A DNA stretch of 64,000 nt from Aulostomus chinensis. Taxonomy: Eukaryota > Chordata > Actinopteri > Syngnathiformes > Aulostomidae. The stretch is from contig JBBMOA010000001.1 in assembly GCA_037954235.1 (NCBI GenBank), forward strand, positions 30,777,574 through 30,841,573, in the 5' to 3' direction. Position 1 is the first letter of the stretch. The number at the start of each line of letters is the position of its first letter. The translations under genes and the position numbers were made by a program. Shown here in pieces: positions 1 through 9,925 of this stretch. A model generated the notes under the pieces. The model ran no database searches. It had not been told where the DNA came from and saw only the letters and a program-made list of their open reading frames with translations.

Positions 1-1404
1 CATGAGTGGGAGGGGCTGAGCTGGTCAATGATCAGCTGACCAGGTCTGGGCTCAGTTCAGATGTTGAGCCACTGCTGACTGCCGTTTGCCTGAGGAAGAC
101 CCAACGTTCCCCTCAAGAAATGGAGGGCAGTTTTTAGTGCAGCGTTCATTCTGGTTGGAGTTTTCCTTTCCTTTGCCCTGCACCTCTCTGGTGGGGAGGT
201 CCCTGTTCTTCAGTGGACAAACTACAAAGGTAGAACTCCTGCAGACACCAGTGAAGCTCTGTTGATCATTTTAATGCAGTTTCAGTCCAGATCCAGAGTC
301 CAGATCCAACTTTGCTCAGCTCCAACCCAGACTGTCACTGTCAGGATTGTTGTGTCAAAAAGAGGTGGAGGAGAGGAATCAGTGATGGAGACTCAGGTAT
401 GGATGGAGAACCTCTTGATTCACAGCAGCCCTGCTAACAACACAGTCAGAGATGTCTTCCAACGAGACAGAACACAGCTTTATACTGAAGACAGGCTGTG
501 TGTGTGTGTGTGTGTGTGTTTGGCTTGATGATCTACCAGGAAGGGATGGTCATTCCCAGATTGTTCTTATCTTGGACCTTGGCTGACTGTACGTGGGTGT
601 GCAGGGACGTGCTGGGCCCCTAATTCAGTCCAGGAAGTTCAACTACTGAGGCCCTCAGCCGCGCGCCAGCGAGAGCATTTTAGGAGACTTGAGGTGTGAG
701 TCATTGTCAGTGGTCAATGTTAAGAACACTCCCATTGACAGGCATCAAAAGCATGTTACCATTGAACTGAACCAAGACAAGACCAAGCTGAGGGGACATT
801 CACACTGTGTTGCTAACTCCTGCTAACTGAGTCGTGTGTGACAGGCTGGCCCAGCATGCTGTGCATGTTGGTGTCCTTGTGTCGTTCTTCTGGAGGCTGC
901 TACGGTGCTACCTTGTTAAAAGATGATCCTGTACACTGGAAATTATATCAGCCCATTAAAAACAACCTTTTTTTCTCCACTGCCCGGTTGGCCTGGGCTG
1001 GACCGGCCATTAGGGAATCATTCCACTTCTCCCAGTGGCCAGCACCTCCCTGGCTGTGAGTGGAGGTGGGCTAACATGTTTAGCTTCAGTACAGGTTCCC
1101 TCTGGTTCTAGGGACTGAACTTTCATTCTCCTACAGGGTCTCATTCTAGAAATGAACATTCTGACTAGCAGATGTGATCATGAATGGACCAAACCCATTC
1201 AGCAGAGGGGACCTATGACCTTTGACCTGGGTGACACAACGTTGATCCAAGCATCTGAAGCCAGCGTTTCTGTTCCCAGTTTGCTGACTGGTCGTCAGTA
1301 GCAGGACGTCTCTTTTCATTGAGTTGATTTCTGTTTCTGTCTGTTGCTCCGCTGTTTCAGAGTCAAATGAAGAGATTTCTGATGTTGCTGTTTGTGTCCT
1401 GCAG
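1..1404. other. Upstream region with no recognised gene
   Basis: I recognise no protein or RNA gene here. Open frames are short and start inside unrelated sequence. The stretch ends in a good splice acceptor (a T-rich run ending CCTGCAG at 1398-1404) that feeds the zinc-finger exon, so most of it is probably intron or intergenic DNA of that gene. The first exon, which would carry the true start codon, was not identified. Confidence 0.6.
497..519. repeat. (TG)n microsatellite
   Basis: An uninterrupted run of TG dinucleotides, about 11 units. No function is inferred. Confidence 0.95.
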
Positions 1405-2474
1405 ATGTGGAGCAGCTGCTGGTGATTAAAGAAGAGGTTCCCCCTGAGCTGCAGGACCCAGAGCCCCCCCACATTAAAGAGGAGTGGGAGGAGCTCAGGA
1501 TCAGTGAGGAGGGAGGGCAGCTTCAAGGGCAGGAGGAGGCTGATATCACCACGTTCCCCTTCACTCTGGTCCCTGTGAAGAGTGAAGGGAACAAAGAGAA
1601 ACCTCAGTTCCCACAGCTTCACCAGAGTCTCACTGAGGAGAACTTGAAAGAAGAGTCTCTGAGCAGCAGCCCAGTTCATCCTCTGAAAACAGAAGCTGAT
1701 GGAGAAGAGAGTGGAGAACCAGAACCAGCCAGCAAGGTAGATCCAGATCCACTTGTACAACCCCAGACTGAAGACCAGATGTCAGACTCTTCTGAAGCTG
1801 AGCCTGAAGTCAGTGAGGATGAGCGTCCTTTTAGGTGCTCAACATGCAGTAAAGGTTTTCGAAACAGAAGGAGTTTGGATGTACACATGAGAACACACAC
1901 TGGGGAGAAACTGTTCCCATGCTCAGTTTGTGGAGGAAGGTTTTCAGAAAAGGGATATCTGAAAAGACACATGAGAACACACACAGGGGAGAAACCATTC
2001 CCCTGCTCAGTTTGTGGCACAAGATTTTCAGAAAAGGGGCATCTGAAAAGACACATGAGAACGCACACTGGGGAGAAACCATTCCCATGCTCAGTTTGTG
2101 GCACAAGATTCTCAGTTAAGGAACATCTAGAATCACACATGAGAATGCACACAGGGGAGAAACCATATCCCTGCTCAGTTTGTGGCACAAGATTTTCAGT
2201 TAAGGGAGATCTGAAAACACACATGAGAACACACACTGGGGAGAAACCATTTCCCTGCTCAGTTTGTGGCGGAAGGTTTTCAGAAAAGGGATATCTGAAT
2301 AGACACATGAGAACACACACTGGGGAGAAACCATTTCCCTGCTCTGTTTGTGGCACAAGATTTTCAGAAAAGGGGCATCTGAAAAGACACGAGAACTCAC
2401 ACTGGGGAGAAACCATATCCCTGCTCACTTTGTGGCAAAAGATTCTCAGTTCAGGGAGATCTGAAAACACATGA
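1405..2474 (+). CDS. C2H2 zinc-finger protein, terminal coding exon, frameshifted at its 3' end
   Basis: Probable nuclear DNA-binding transcription factor. The exon follows a CCTGCAG acceptor and opens in the frame DVEQLLVIKEEVPPE, the usual start of the large exon in expanded fish zinc-finger genes; an in-frame ATG at 1392 lies in the intron side, so the real start is probably in an upstream exon. About 145 residues of acidic, Ser/Pro/Glu-rich leader (PPHIKEEW, VPVKSE, PLKTEADGEE) precede tandem fingers from about 1830. Seven are readable in frame, each about 28 residues with CSVCG...H...H and TGEKPF/Y linkers; the first is more divergent (CSTCSKGF). The seventh keeps a usable Cys2His2 set (RHENSH), but a 2-bp deletion after 2390 then shifts the frame to a premature TGA at 2472-2474. 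Fingers 2 to 7 are very similar to one another, so DNA specificity cannot be assigned. Family is sure; exact orthologue and activity are not. Confidence 0.8.
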
Positions 2475-2648
2475 GAACTCATACTGGGGAGAAACCATTT
2501 CCCTGCTCAGTTTGTGGTAAAAGATTCTCAGAAAAGGGACATCTGAAAAGACACATGAGAATGCACACTGGGAAGAAACCACCTTTGCAAGACGTGGCTT
2601 TGAAGCGTGACAAGAGTGGGAGACGCAGGTTGACGGCCAAAAAATGAA
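2391..2648 (+). pseudogene. Out-of-frame remnant of the last two zinc fingers
   Basis: Downstream of the first frameshift the finger code continues in a different frame: a finger with CSLCGKRFSVQGDL, then, after a second 2-bp loss near 2466-2470, a finger with CSVCGKRFSEKGHL, and finally a basic tail (PPLQDVALKRDKSGRRR) ending at a TGA at 2646-2648. Compared with the upstream fingers, AT of the ATG codon is missing after 2390, and one AC of ACACAC is missing in the next linker. The original protein therefore had nine fingers. Both losses fall in short repeats, so allelic truncation, true pseudogenisation and consensus error all fit. Confidence 0.75.
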
Positions 2649-2968
2649 TTTATTTCATGAAAAAACACAACGATGAACCAAAATTGAACTCAGACAACAA
2701 TGTGATGTGATCGTCAGTACAGTTGGTGGTGTGGGTTCATGTGTGCATGTGTGTAAGGGAGGTGGAAAGAAGAGATGTTGTCTGCTGAAAGTCGAAGTCA
2801 TAATGGATGAGGAGGAAGAGAGGCTCCCGGCCAGCAAGGCGGGTTCTGTATGTAGAGAGCACCGGGCCCAGGAGCTTCAACTAGGAGGAACGAACAGCCC
2901 CCCACCCTCCAGATACCTGCTGCAACACAAGGAACAGCATGAAAGGCACCAACCACGGGACCTTTATA

Positions 2969-2980
2969 CCCCCCCCCCCC

Positions 2981-3012
<32 letters not shown>
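2969..3012. repeat. Compound (C)n(CA)n microsatellite
   Basis: A run of about 15 C is followed directly by about 14 CA units. Open frames across it encode only Pro/His/Thr repeats. Confidence 0.95.
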
Positions 3013-3014
<2 letters not shown>

Positions 3015-3953
3015 CAAGAAAGGGGTCCGGAAGCAAGTCACGGCACCAAAGTACCTGAAATGCATTTTTTTTAAAAGCCAAAATGATAATGAACCAAACC
3101 CCCTCAAACCATGTACATCACCCATTGTTCTGTACAGATGAGGTAAACCTATCAGGAGGTGAACCAGTGGCTGCTCCGGTGGTCCAGCATCTCTTGTCCC
3201 AAGCTACCGCATTGACCGGTGCACCCAGAAAGCAATGATGTAGGAGGCTAGGAAAAGACAAGAGGAGAACCAGAGACAGGAAAACAGTTCACTATCAATT
3301 TCCACACTGAAGGAACTCTGGAGAACGCGTCCACCACCACTTTGTTGGTCCCCTTCACACAGGAACTATCCAGTGTGACTGCAGGAACAGAGACAAAGAG
3401 AGGAGAAAACTCAGCAGGACAGAGACAGGATGAAGCTGAAATCATGGAGCCACCATTGGACAGGAGGGTGTGAGGGCTGATCTGATTTCTCTGAGGTCAC
3501 CATCAAAGATCCACTTGGCACCAAGTACTGATCTTTATAATGAAGTATTGATCCTGATCAAACACTGAATTGTCTTTGAGATGTGTGAAAATAAATGAGT
3601 GGGCGGAGTCTCTGATATCAGTGATGTCATCCAGCTGATGGAGACATATGGGATATCAGCTGGAGCCTCCGGTGAAGTACCTTTAGTAGTAGTACACATG
3701 CAGTATACGCTCAGTACTGGCTCCTACACAGACACAGCGAGCGCTGCTTTAACAAATACATGGTTCCTATGTGAGGAACTGGTTGGATTTCCGGTGTATC
3801 AGGACCAGGACTGAAGTTGGTCCCTGACCGTCCTGGAGGGGCGGCTGTAACACAGGATGAGTTTTCACAGTGAAGGTCTTCTTCTTCTACAGCTGAATTA
3901 AAGTGTAAACAGCCGTCTACACACCTTTAAATGTCCTTATAAACTTGTCTTTT

Positions 3954-3959
3954 AATAAA
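3954..3959 (+). other. Candidate polyadenylation signal
   Basis: AATAAA, followed within about 30 bases by TG/T-rich sequence. It is the best-placed signal for the zinc-finger transcript, giving a 3' UTR of about 1.3 kb. No transcript evidence is available. Confidence 0.4.
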
Positions 3960-4283
3960 CTTTCTGTCCTCTTTTGAAGTCGTCAGTGCTTTTGTTTCCA
4001 TGTAGAGGCTCTACTTGATCACCACCCTTGTGTTTGACTATTTGGAGTGGATGTTGTCTACAGACATCTTTCTACTTTAAATAGGTGAAAGAGTTGTTTT
4101 TCCATCTCATGTTGTTCCTGCAATGATTGAAGGCAACAAACAACAACACATTATTTGCCATTTTTCATGTTATTTTGAACTTTTCAATTTTTATCTCAGT
4201 TATGGATAAAAATCCTTCTTCTTCCTCTTCTGTGTTTTACGGCAGTGGTTCTCTGAGTTTGAAACTCCACATTTGAACTGCAG

Positions 4284-4306
4284 CATCAATCAATCAATCA
4301 ATCAAT
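4284..4306. repeat. (CAAT)n short tandem repeat
   Basis: Five to six tandem copies of the tetranucleotide ATCA/CAAT, followed by two GGATTT/GGATGG repeats. Confidence 0.85.
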
Positions 4307-4790
4307 GGATTTGGATGGATTTAGCGTTTGTTCTGTCTTCTCTTTTTTCCGTTGTACTTGTGGTCATCATTGTCTCCAATCAGAAAATCTGAGGCTGGGA
4401 CGTCTTGATGACGCTTGAAGAAAGGAAGCAGGTCTCAGAGGAGTGTGGACAGTGCAGTCCTCAGCTTTCTAGTTCCTGGTCTCCAGCCCTTCTCTCTTGT
4501 TGAGCAGCCAGCATCTCAGAGCCTTGTCCAAGACCTGCAGCCAAACTGCACCGTCTGCACCACATTCACCTTTAAAAACTGAGTGGATGTCATCAGGGAG
4601 GGAAAATGCTGGAGTTCCTTGTCCTTTGCTTGGATTTGTTTGCTTTTTTATTGAGTTTGACTCGCTGGAAGAAGACTTGTTGATCCAGGAATGAAGCTGG
4701 ATTCTTCTGTGCAGAGCATTCATTGAGTTGAAGTGTGGCTGTACATTCAATGATCAGTGTTATGGTTTCCTTTCCTGTGTTAAGTTGTTG

Positions 4791-4792
<2 letters not shown>

Positions 4793-4859
<67 letters not shown>
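4793..4859. repeat. (CA)n microsatellite
   Basis: About 33 uninterrupted CA units, the longest pure dinucleotide run in the window. Length and purity make it likely to be polymorphic. Confidence 0.97.
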
Positions 4860-4862
<3 letters not shown>

Positions 4863-5170
4863 TGTGTCTGAACACTGAAGCTGAGGAGAGAGACTAATTT
4901 GCACCATCTTTTGGGGTTTCTATCTCTTTCCACACACAAATGCAGGCTGGCTCCTGAGTGGTTTACAGCTTTTATGAAGGCGTGTGCTTTGTTGCCATGG
5001 AGACCAGAGCTTCAACAGGGTGATGAGTTCTTGAAAGCAGAGTTGGAGTTTGTTTGTGGACTGAACAGTAAACTCCTTTCTTATGTGGGACGTTTGAATA
5101 AAACATTGAAATGAAAATCACTCTCCTTATCGTTTTTGATGCTGCAGTTTTTATGTTTCTGTAGACGTTT

Positions 5171-5350
5171 GGATTCAAGGATTCAAGGATTCAAGGATCT
5201 TGATTGTCAAACCACTCACATTTCCATGTTGGTGGTACGAAAATTGAACTCTGGTCCCGGGGTAGCAAGAGATAGCATAATAAAGAGTGGAGAACAGAAA
5301 TAAGGATTTACAGACAGAAAAGATATTTACAGAAGGATTTATATATATAT
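5171..5350. repeat. Three GGATTCAA repeats with a dispersed-element-like tail
   Basis: Three tandem 8-bp copies of GGATTCAA (5171-5194) are followed by TTGATTGTCA and an A-rich tract with GGTACGAAAATTGAACTC. This arrangement resembles the short retroposon ends common in fish genomes, where a short tandem tail abuts a TTATTGTCA-like motif. The family is not assigned; it ends in an AT run next to the L2-type repeat. Confidence 0.35.
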
Positions 5351-5705
5351 ATCCATCCATCGTCATCTTCCACTTATTCCTACACATTAAGGGTCGCGGG
5401 GGGGCTGGAGCCTATCCCAGCATCTACAGGTGAGAGGCGGGGTTCACCCTGGACAGATCGCCAGTCCATCACAGGGCCAACACACAGAGACGAACAACCA
5501 TTCACACTCACACTCAATTTAGAGTATCAATCAGCCTCGTCCCCAATTGCATGTTTTTGGACTGTGGGAGGAAGCCGGAGTACCAGAGAGAACCCACGCA
5601 GGAACAGGGAGACTCACACAGAAAGATCCCGTGCCCGAGCCGGGACGCGAACCCAGCATCTTCTTGCTGTGAGGCCACAGTGCTAACCACTGCACCACCG
5701 TGTAG
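5351..5705 (-). mobile_element. L2-type LINE 3' end or related SINE fragment
   Basis: The plus strand starts CCATCCATCG, then shows GGGTCGCGGGGG, CTGGAGCCTATCCCAGC, CAGTCCATCACAGGGCC, GTGGGAGGAAGCCGGAGTA, AGAACCCACGCAGG, CACAGAAAGATCCC and GCACCACCGTG. This ordered set is the very common fish dispersed repeat that corresponds to the 3' region of L2-clade LINEs and SINEs using that tail. The GGAT-type tail is at the left, so the element reads on the minus strand. It is inserted in, or has generated, AT-rich flanks on both sides. No open reading frame survives. Confidence 0.7.
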
Positions 5706-5757
5706 CCCTTATATAGATATATATATATATAAATATAAAATTATATATATATAATTC
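5706..5757. repeat. AT-rich (TA)n tract
   Basis: Interrupted TA dinucleotides flank the L2-type repeat on its right; a shorter TA run (5341-5352) lies on its left. They may represent target-site sequence plus microsatellite growth. Confidence 0.7.
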
Positions 5758-5980
5758 AACACAGTTCAAGTGTTTCTAATGAAGCAGAATGTTCTCCTCT
5801 ACTTTCCCCAGTTGAGTTTCTTTCATGTCCTCCTGAGATCAAAGAGAGAATTCTAGGTACAAATAAATACACTATCAAAGCCCCCTGATGACATCATCAT
5901 CAATTCTGACTTTGATCTGGAGGCTCTTGCTTCAAATAAAATCCGTTGTTCCAGGCAAAAATCTGCATACAAACACAAAA

Positions 5981-6070
5981 ACAAACACACACACATACAC
6001 ACACACAAACACACACGCGCACACATACACACACAAACACACACACGCACACACACACACACACACACAC
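5981..6070. repeat. Interrupted CA microsatellite
   Basis: CA units with periodic CATA, CAAA and CGCG interruptions, which suggests internal duplication of a longer unit. It is directly followed by the 130-bp inverted-duplicate module, just as a GT repeat borders the second copy near 11.18 kb. Confidence 0.9.
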
Positions 6071-6198
6071 TCCCAGTCACTAACCCATATTTTCATCACT
6101 TAAACCACCACTGGAGTATTGAAAGAGATTCCACATGTTGGTCAACCAGAGAAGCTCCAACTGGTGAAGGTCATCCAACCCTGCATGAAGGTCAACCT
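6069..6198 (+). repeat. 130-bp module, copy 1 (inverted partner at 11052-11180)
   Basis: This segment, beginning ACTCCCAGTCACTAACC and ending GAAGGTCAACCT, recurs on the opposite strand at 11052-11180. I count four substitutions and one 1-base gap by eye. In both copies one side is a CA/GT microsatellite and the other side leads within about 25 bases to a tRNA pseudogene (Ala here, initiator Met there). It has no recognisable coding content. Confidence 0.9.
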
Positions 6199-6220
6199 CC
6201 ATCATCTGCTGCTCATTAGC

Positions 6221-6293
6221 AGGGACTTAGCTCCAATGGTAGAGTGCTAGCTTAGCATGTGAGAGGTAGAGGGATCCATGCCCTCATTCTCAG
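6221..6293 (+). pseudogene. tRNA-Ala(AGC) pseudogene
   Basis: The 73-base segment matches the vertebrate tRNA-Ala(AGC) layout: A box TTAGCTC...ATGGTAGAG, anticodon loop TTAGCAT with AGC, and a B-box region GGGATCCATGCCC. Decay is visible: the acceptor stem has mismatches at its first and sixth pairs, the anticodon stem has an A-G mismatch, and the usual CCA-proximal bases are altered. Probably not functional. Confidence 0.75.
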
Positions 6294-6934
6294 AATACTT
6301 CAGCTTGTTCTGTTGATCAGAGGAGCTGCTGGGTGATGAATGCTGATGTTTGTCCACTGCTGTGATAAAGTGTCCCCTGTTACTGAGATGAGGATGAACA
6401 CCTGCTCAGGTCAAAGCTGCAATCAAACCAGGGACTCTGAACCTCCCACACAGTGAAGGAGTTTGTCCTGCAGGTTGATGGACACTTATTAAGTTCTATC
6501 TTTGATCAAATATAAGAAATGTAAAATAATTCAACATTGATTGCATTTCCCTCCTGTCTTTGGTGCCCTCAGACTTTCTGAGAACTGTAGGAGGAACTGC
6601 TCTCTGTTCTGTGTTTGTTCTGCTCAGTGGAGGAAGGAACGAAGGACTGGAGCTCTAAGATTTTCAGTTCCTACATCAGTGAACAGACTTTCTGTGCTGC
6701 AAGGAACCAAAGCTACTAAGGAGGATTACAGAGTTTGGGAGTCAGTGACTTAATAGAGTCTAACAAAGGGTTGAACCTGAATGAGACAGTCACCCTTCAA
6801 CATGGGGCCATGGCAGAGTGAACCAAGAACACTACAATGGGGGTGAGAGTGGAGCCATGATGGATTCACAGTTCATCACCTCCACCATCATGTGGACCAC
6901 CTGATCACCTCTCCCTCAACCTCTAAATAACTCA
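6294..6934. other. Intergenic DNA, nothing recognised
   Basis: No gene, repeat or RNA could be supported. A 70-codon frame at 6541-6753 has no recognisable domain. Confidence 0.5.
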
Positions 6935-7006
6935 TTCCCTGACTGGGAATCAAACCCGGGCCGCGGCGGTGAAAGCGCCGAATCCTAGCCACTAGACCAT
7001 CAGGGA
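6935..7006 (-). tRNA. tRNA-Glu(UUC), T arm damaged, possible pseudogene
   Basis: Read on the minus strand this is a 72-base cloverleaf. The acceptor stem TCCCTGA/TCAGGGA pairs perfectly; the D arm has GGTCTAGTGGCTAGGAT; the anticodon stem CGGCG/CGCCG encloses loop CTTTCAC with anticodon TTC. The T arm departs from consensus: the loop reads TTTGATT instead of TTCGATT, losing the invariant C56 of the B box, and the stem has one C-A mismatch. These changes weaken Pol III transcription and folding, so this may be a recent pseudogene. It would decode GAA/GAG if active. Confidence 0.75.
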
Positions 7007-8595
7007 CCACACTGAGCTCTCCAACAACAGAGACTATAGAAAATGACTCAAGAACACAGGACTCTGTGGTCTCAGCTTGAGATGCAGAGGGTCCACCAAG
7101 ACCACCAGACACCTCAGCCCCCTAAAGACAGTCCACCCCCAGGATCCTGCCCCCCTCTGCTCCAACTCAGCCCTCCATTCATAACTGACTTTGTCTCAGT
7201 CTCTTCTCAATGCCAGTCACTGAAACACTGACAATGTGATGGGGGCTTCCTGTCTTTACTGCATTTTCTTCAAAGGATCCCGTGTGTCTTCTTTCTCTCT
7301 GTCTGTACTGGAGTGTGGTACCAGGCCCAGCTTGAATGGGTGACTGTGTCTGAGTGGGTTGAGGCTGGGCTGCAGGTATTGGGAGGTTAGAACCCATCTG
7401 TGAGGCTCCAGGTGGAGCGATCACCTGTGAGGGTCCAGGGACAGCAGGAAGCTGCACAGATGGTAAAGACATGGAGGGGAGACAGGTGGTGCTGGAGCAG
7501 TGACAGGAAGTGTCTGGCATTTTGGTTCATCCTGTGAGCTGACGTGAGGTTGTGGTTTTGCCTCCAGCCTCACCTCCTCATCAGTGTTCAAAAGGTTCAA
7601 AGGTGAAAAAATGGGATTCAACCAAACAGCTGGAATGAAGAGTTGGTAACACTTGCAGAGCTGCAGGGAGCTGGACAGGTCTCACCGTGGGGGGATTTGT
7701 CCCACAGATCCTGCTGAAGTGGCTCCTCCTCTTGAGACCTGCAATGCTGGCTGGACCTTTGGAAAAAGAACACAACAAATCTTCATAAACATTTACTTCA
7801 GCAGGAACACACAAGAAGGTGGGACTGGTTCCTTTTTCATGTTCACTATTTTGTCGTCTTGGTTCATGTTTTGGTTGTCAAAGTCAATTCTGAATATTTG
7901 TGGAAAGTTCGCCTGCCTTTACTTGTACCAGTACTTCCTTTTGTAACAAATTAAAAAGCTCAAGCTAAACTTCAGTCAGGACAACCATTCTTTCTCATTC
8001 TTAGGCCTCTGTTTTATGTCCATGACCATCCTGTCTGTCACCTTTTGTGATGGAGACATCAGTTGATGACATCAGCAACGGTCCTCAACCTAACTGCCTC
8101 TGCCAGAAGCGAGCTGTCATAGGGGACACAGTCGGGTGGACCGGGGCGGATGAGGGCCTGCTGCTTCCTTGAAATATTTCTAAATATTTCAGTTGCAACT
8201 GTATAGTGATGGTGGCTCAGTTTAGAGCTGTCAATCAATGTTAATAATTGATCTTAGCATCTGGAGATTATTTTAGGAACACAAATACTTTTACTTCATT
8301 CTGAGGATGTGCAGACGTTCAATATAATGATTTTTTATTCGTCAAAGACTCCTGCTAGTCAGAGAGGATCTGGGCTGGATTGGAAAGCTTCTGAGAGGGA
8401 AACCTTCACTCTGGACTGGACTGAGAACGGAGCAGCCTCAGCTTCCTGGAGCCTGACTTGCCTCTGTGGTCTAAGGTTGTGTGGGCTGACATCACAGTGA
8501 AACTCCTGAGATCACAGAGCCTTTGAGATCACAGGCTGACTTCCTTTTTATCCCTAAAATTTGTGTTTGATCAGTTAAACAGTGACTCTACCAGA
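7007..8595. other. Intergenic DNA, no recognised gene
   Basis: Several open frames of 60-113 codons occur on both strands, including Pro/Gln/Ser-rich minus-strand frames at 7179-7621, but none contains a domain I recognise and none has clear splice or promoter context. The AT-rich part at 7860-7960 contains AATTAAA-like motifs only. Confidence 0.5.
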
Positions 8596-8667
8596 GGGGA
8601 TGTAGCTCAGTGGTAGAGCGCATGCTTCGCATGTATGAGGCCCTGGGTTCAATCCCCGGCATCTCCA
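8596..8667 (+). tRNA. tRNA-Ala(CGC)
   Basis: A 72-base tRNA without an intron. The acceptor stem GGGGATG/CATCTCC pairs apart from one G-T; the A box is TAGCTCAGTGG; the anticodon stem CATGC/GTATG with loop TTCGCAT gives anticodon CGC; the T arm CTGGG TTCAATC CCCGG keeps the B box. G-C-rich identity and the acceptor G3-T70 wobble pair, the main alanine identity element, are present. It would decode GCG in cytosolic translation. The nearest run of four T on the sense strand is about 160 bases downstream (near 8829), unusually far for a Pol III terminator. It is the most intact tRNA in the window. Confidence 0.9.
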
Positions 8668-9254
8668 GCTGGTCCTTTGGAGCCTTCATCTTAACAGCTA
8701 AATTGATCCATAAATGTGACAACAGTTGAAAACAAACTACCAGAAGAGAAACCAGTCTGTTGCATATCAAAGTATTTGTAGCAGGGTCAGTGTGGCTGTG
8801 AGCCTTCATAGCCAGCATGAAGGAGCTGGTTTTATCTTTGCTGGGGAAATCCCACACACAGCTGCTCTCAGTTCCAAATGTGTGTGTCCTCACTCCTCCG
8901 TCCTCCTGCTGCCCTCAGAATACAGACACAATTCAACCTGGCAAGTTTGGAGCATAGAAGTGCTCCTGAAGAGATGTGTGTCAGCCCACAGCTGGCTGTT
9001 CTTACCTGGAACCTCAAGATGAAACTGCTTCCACAGATTGCAAATGAATCTGATGTTGACTTTTGGACAAATCACCTGTTCATCAGTTCATCATCACTTC
9101 CATCCATTTTCTACTGCTTATCTTGTTATAGAAAGGAGTCTATCTGCTGTGTGACTGAGGCAGTTACTGTGAGCTGCTTAACTCAACCAGTTTTAAGTTA
9201 TTTTTTATTCAAAATCACAGATTTTTCATATTTATCGTTCAAATACTGAGAAGA
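8668..9254. other. Intergenic DNA with a short L2-type relic
   Basis: Nothing coding is recognised. At 9099-9124 the string CCATCCATTTTCTACTGC matches the terminal bases of the same L2-type repeat found at 5.35 kb, here only about 25 bases long, so it is a severely truncated insertion or a chance remnant. Confidence 0.45.
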
Positions 9255-9925
9255 GACGTGCGGTGAGGCACCAGGCAGCTGAGCCTCACCAGGCATTGCT
9301 CAATGACTCGGCAAACTGTGCTGCGCGCTATGCAGGGAGCCCGTATTGCTGTCTCTTTCTATGGCGCTATTAAAATGTTCAAATACTTCTGCTAAACAAA
9401 CTACATTTCTATAGTTTAGCTGGTGAATATCATGTAGAGTGTTTTTGTATACACTGAGTGTAACGTGTTTCTTGTGCTGAGCGATCATAAAACGGCTGCG
9501 AAAAGGTGCCGGGTGAGGCACGCAGTTCTCCTGCCTCATGGAGGAGGCGCTAGTGAGCCCAGGGATTCTGCTTGCGCCTCCTCCGGTCCACTGCAGAAGA
9601 AGAAGTGACAGCGAGCTACAATTTACTGTTAGGAAAGTCAAGTGCAGTCATTCAGTTATTGTTTTTCTCCTGAGTGGCCGTAATGTCACAATGGAGGATT
9701 CCATTTCTAAGCTAAAACAATTTTCTAAATTGGATTTTCAATGGAAGCAGGAGGTTCACGCTAAAGTATCCAGAGCGCTGAAGAAGCTGTGGCAGACAGA
9801 AGCCAAAACATGGAGAACATTTTTTGACTGTTTTTTATTATCAAATGCAGGTTTTTTTTCATGTTGACAGATCTGATTGTGATGGAGTCGGTGCCTCACC
9901 AGCCATGAACCTCACCACACGTCAC
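9255..9925. mobile_element. Non-autonomous DNA transposon-like element with inverted termini
   Basis: The left end reads GACGTGCGGTGAGG and the right end, on the other strand, reads GACGTGTGGTGAGG: 13 of 14 bases match as terminal inverted repeats. Further inside, both ends carry GGTGAGGCACC-type motifs, giving a subterminal repeat structure. The interior of about 640 bp has a plus-strand frame starting near 9538 (109 codons; EDSISKLKQFSKLDF) that I cannot assign to a transposase. No convincing target-site duplication is visible. It could be a short hAT-like or related element; the superfamily is unassigned. Confidence 0.55.

Larger units (their letters stand above)
2649..5170. other. Zinc-finger 3' flank, probable 3' UTR and intergenic DNA
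   Basis: No further coding region is recognised. The segment holds three AATAAA signals (3590, 3954, 5097), of which 3954 is followed by T-rich sequence and could end the zinc-finger transcript. It also holds a C-run/CA repeat, a CAAT repeat and a long CA repeat, listed separately. Short open frames here have no recognisable domain. Confidence 0.5.

Noticed and set aside
1146..1760. A 204-codon minus-strand frame overlapping the zinc-finger leader
   Set aside because: No recognisable domain; it overlaps a well-supported coding exon on the other strand and crosses its splice acceptor.
1676..2482. Long minus-strand frame opposite the zinc fingers
   Set aside because: It is the antisense shadow of the 84-bp finger repeat; the plus strand has the clear Cys2His2 pattern.
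5853..6103. Cys/Val and Thr/His-rich frames across the CA repeat
   Set aside because: Simple translation of a dinucleotide repeat.
6400..6470. Possible further minus-strand tRNA with GGTTTGATTGC as B box
   Set aside because: No acceptor or anticodon stem could be folded around it.
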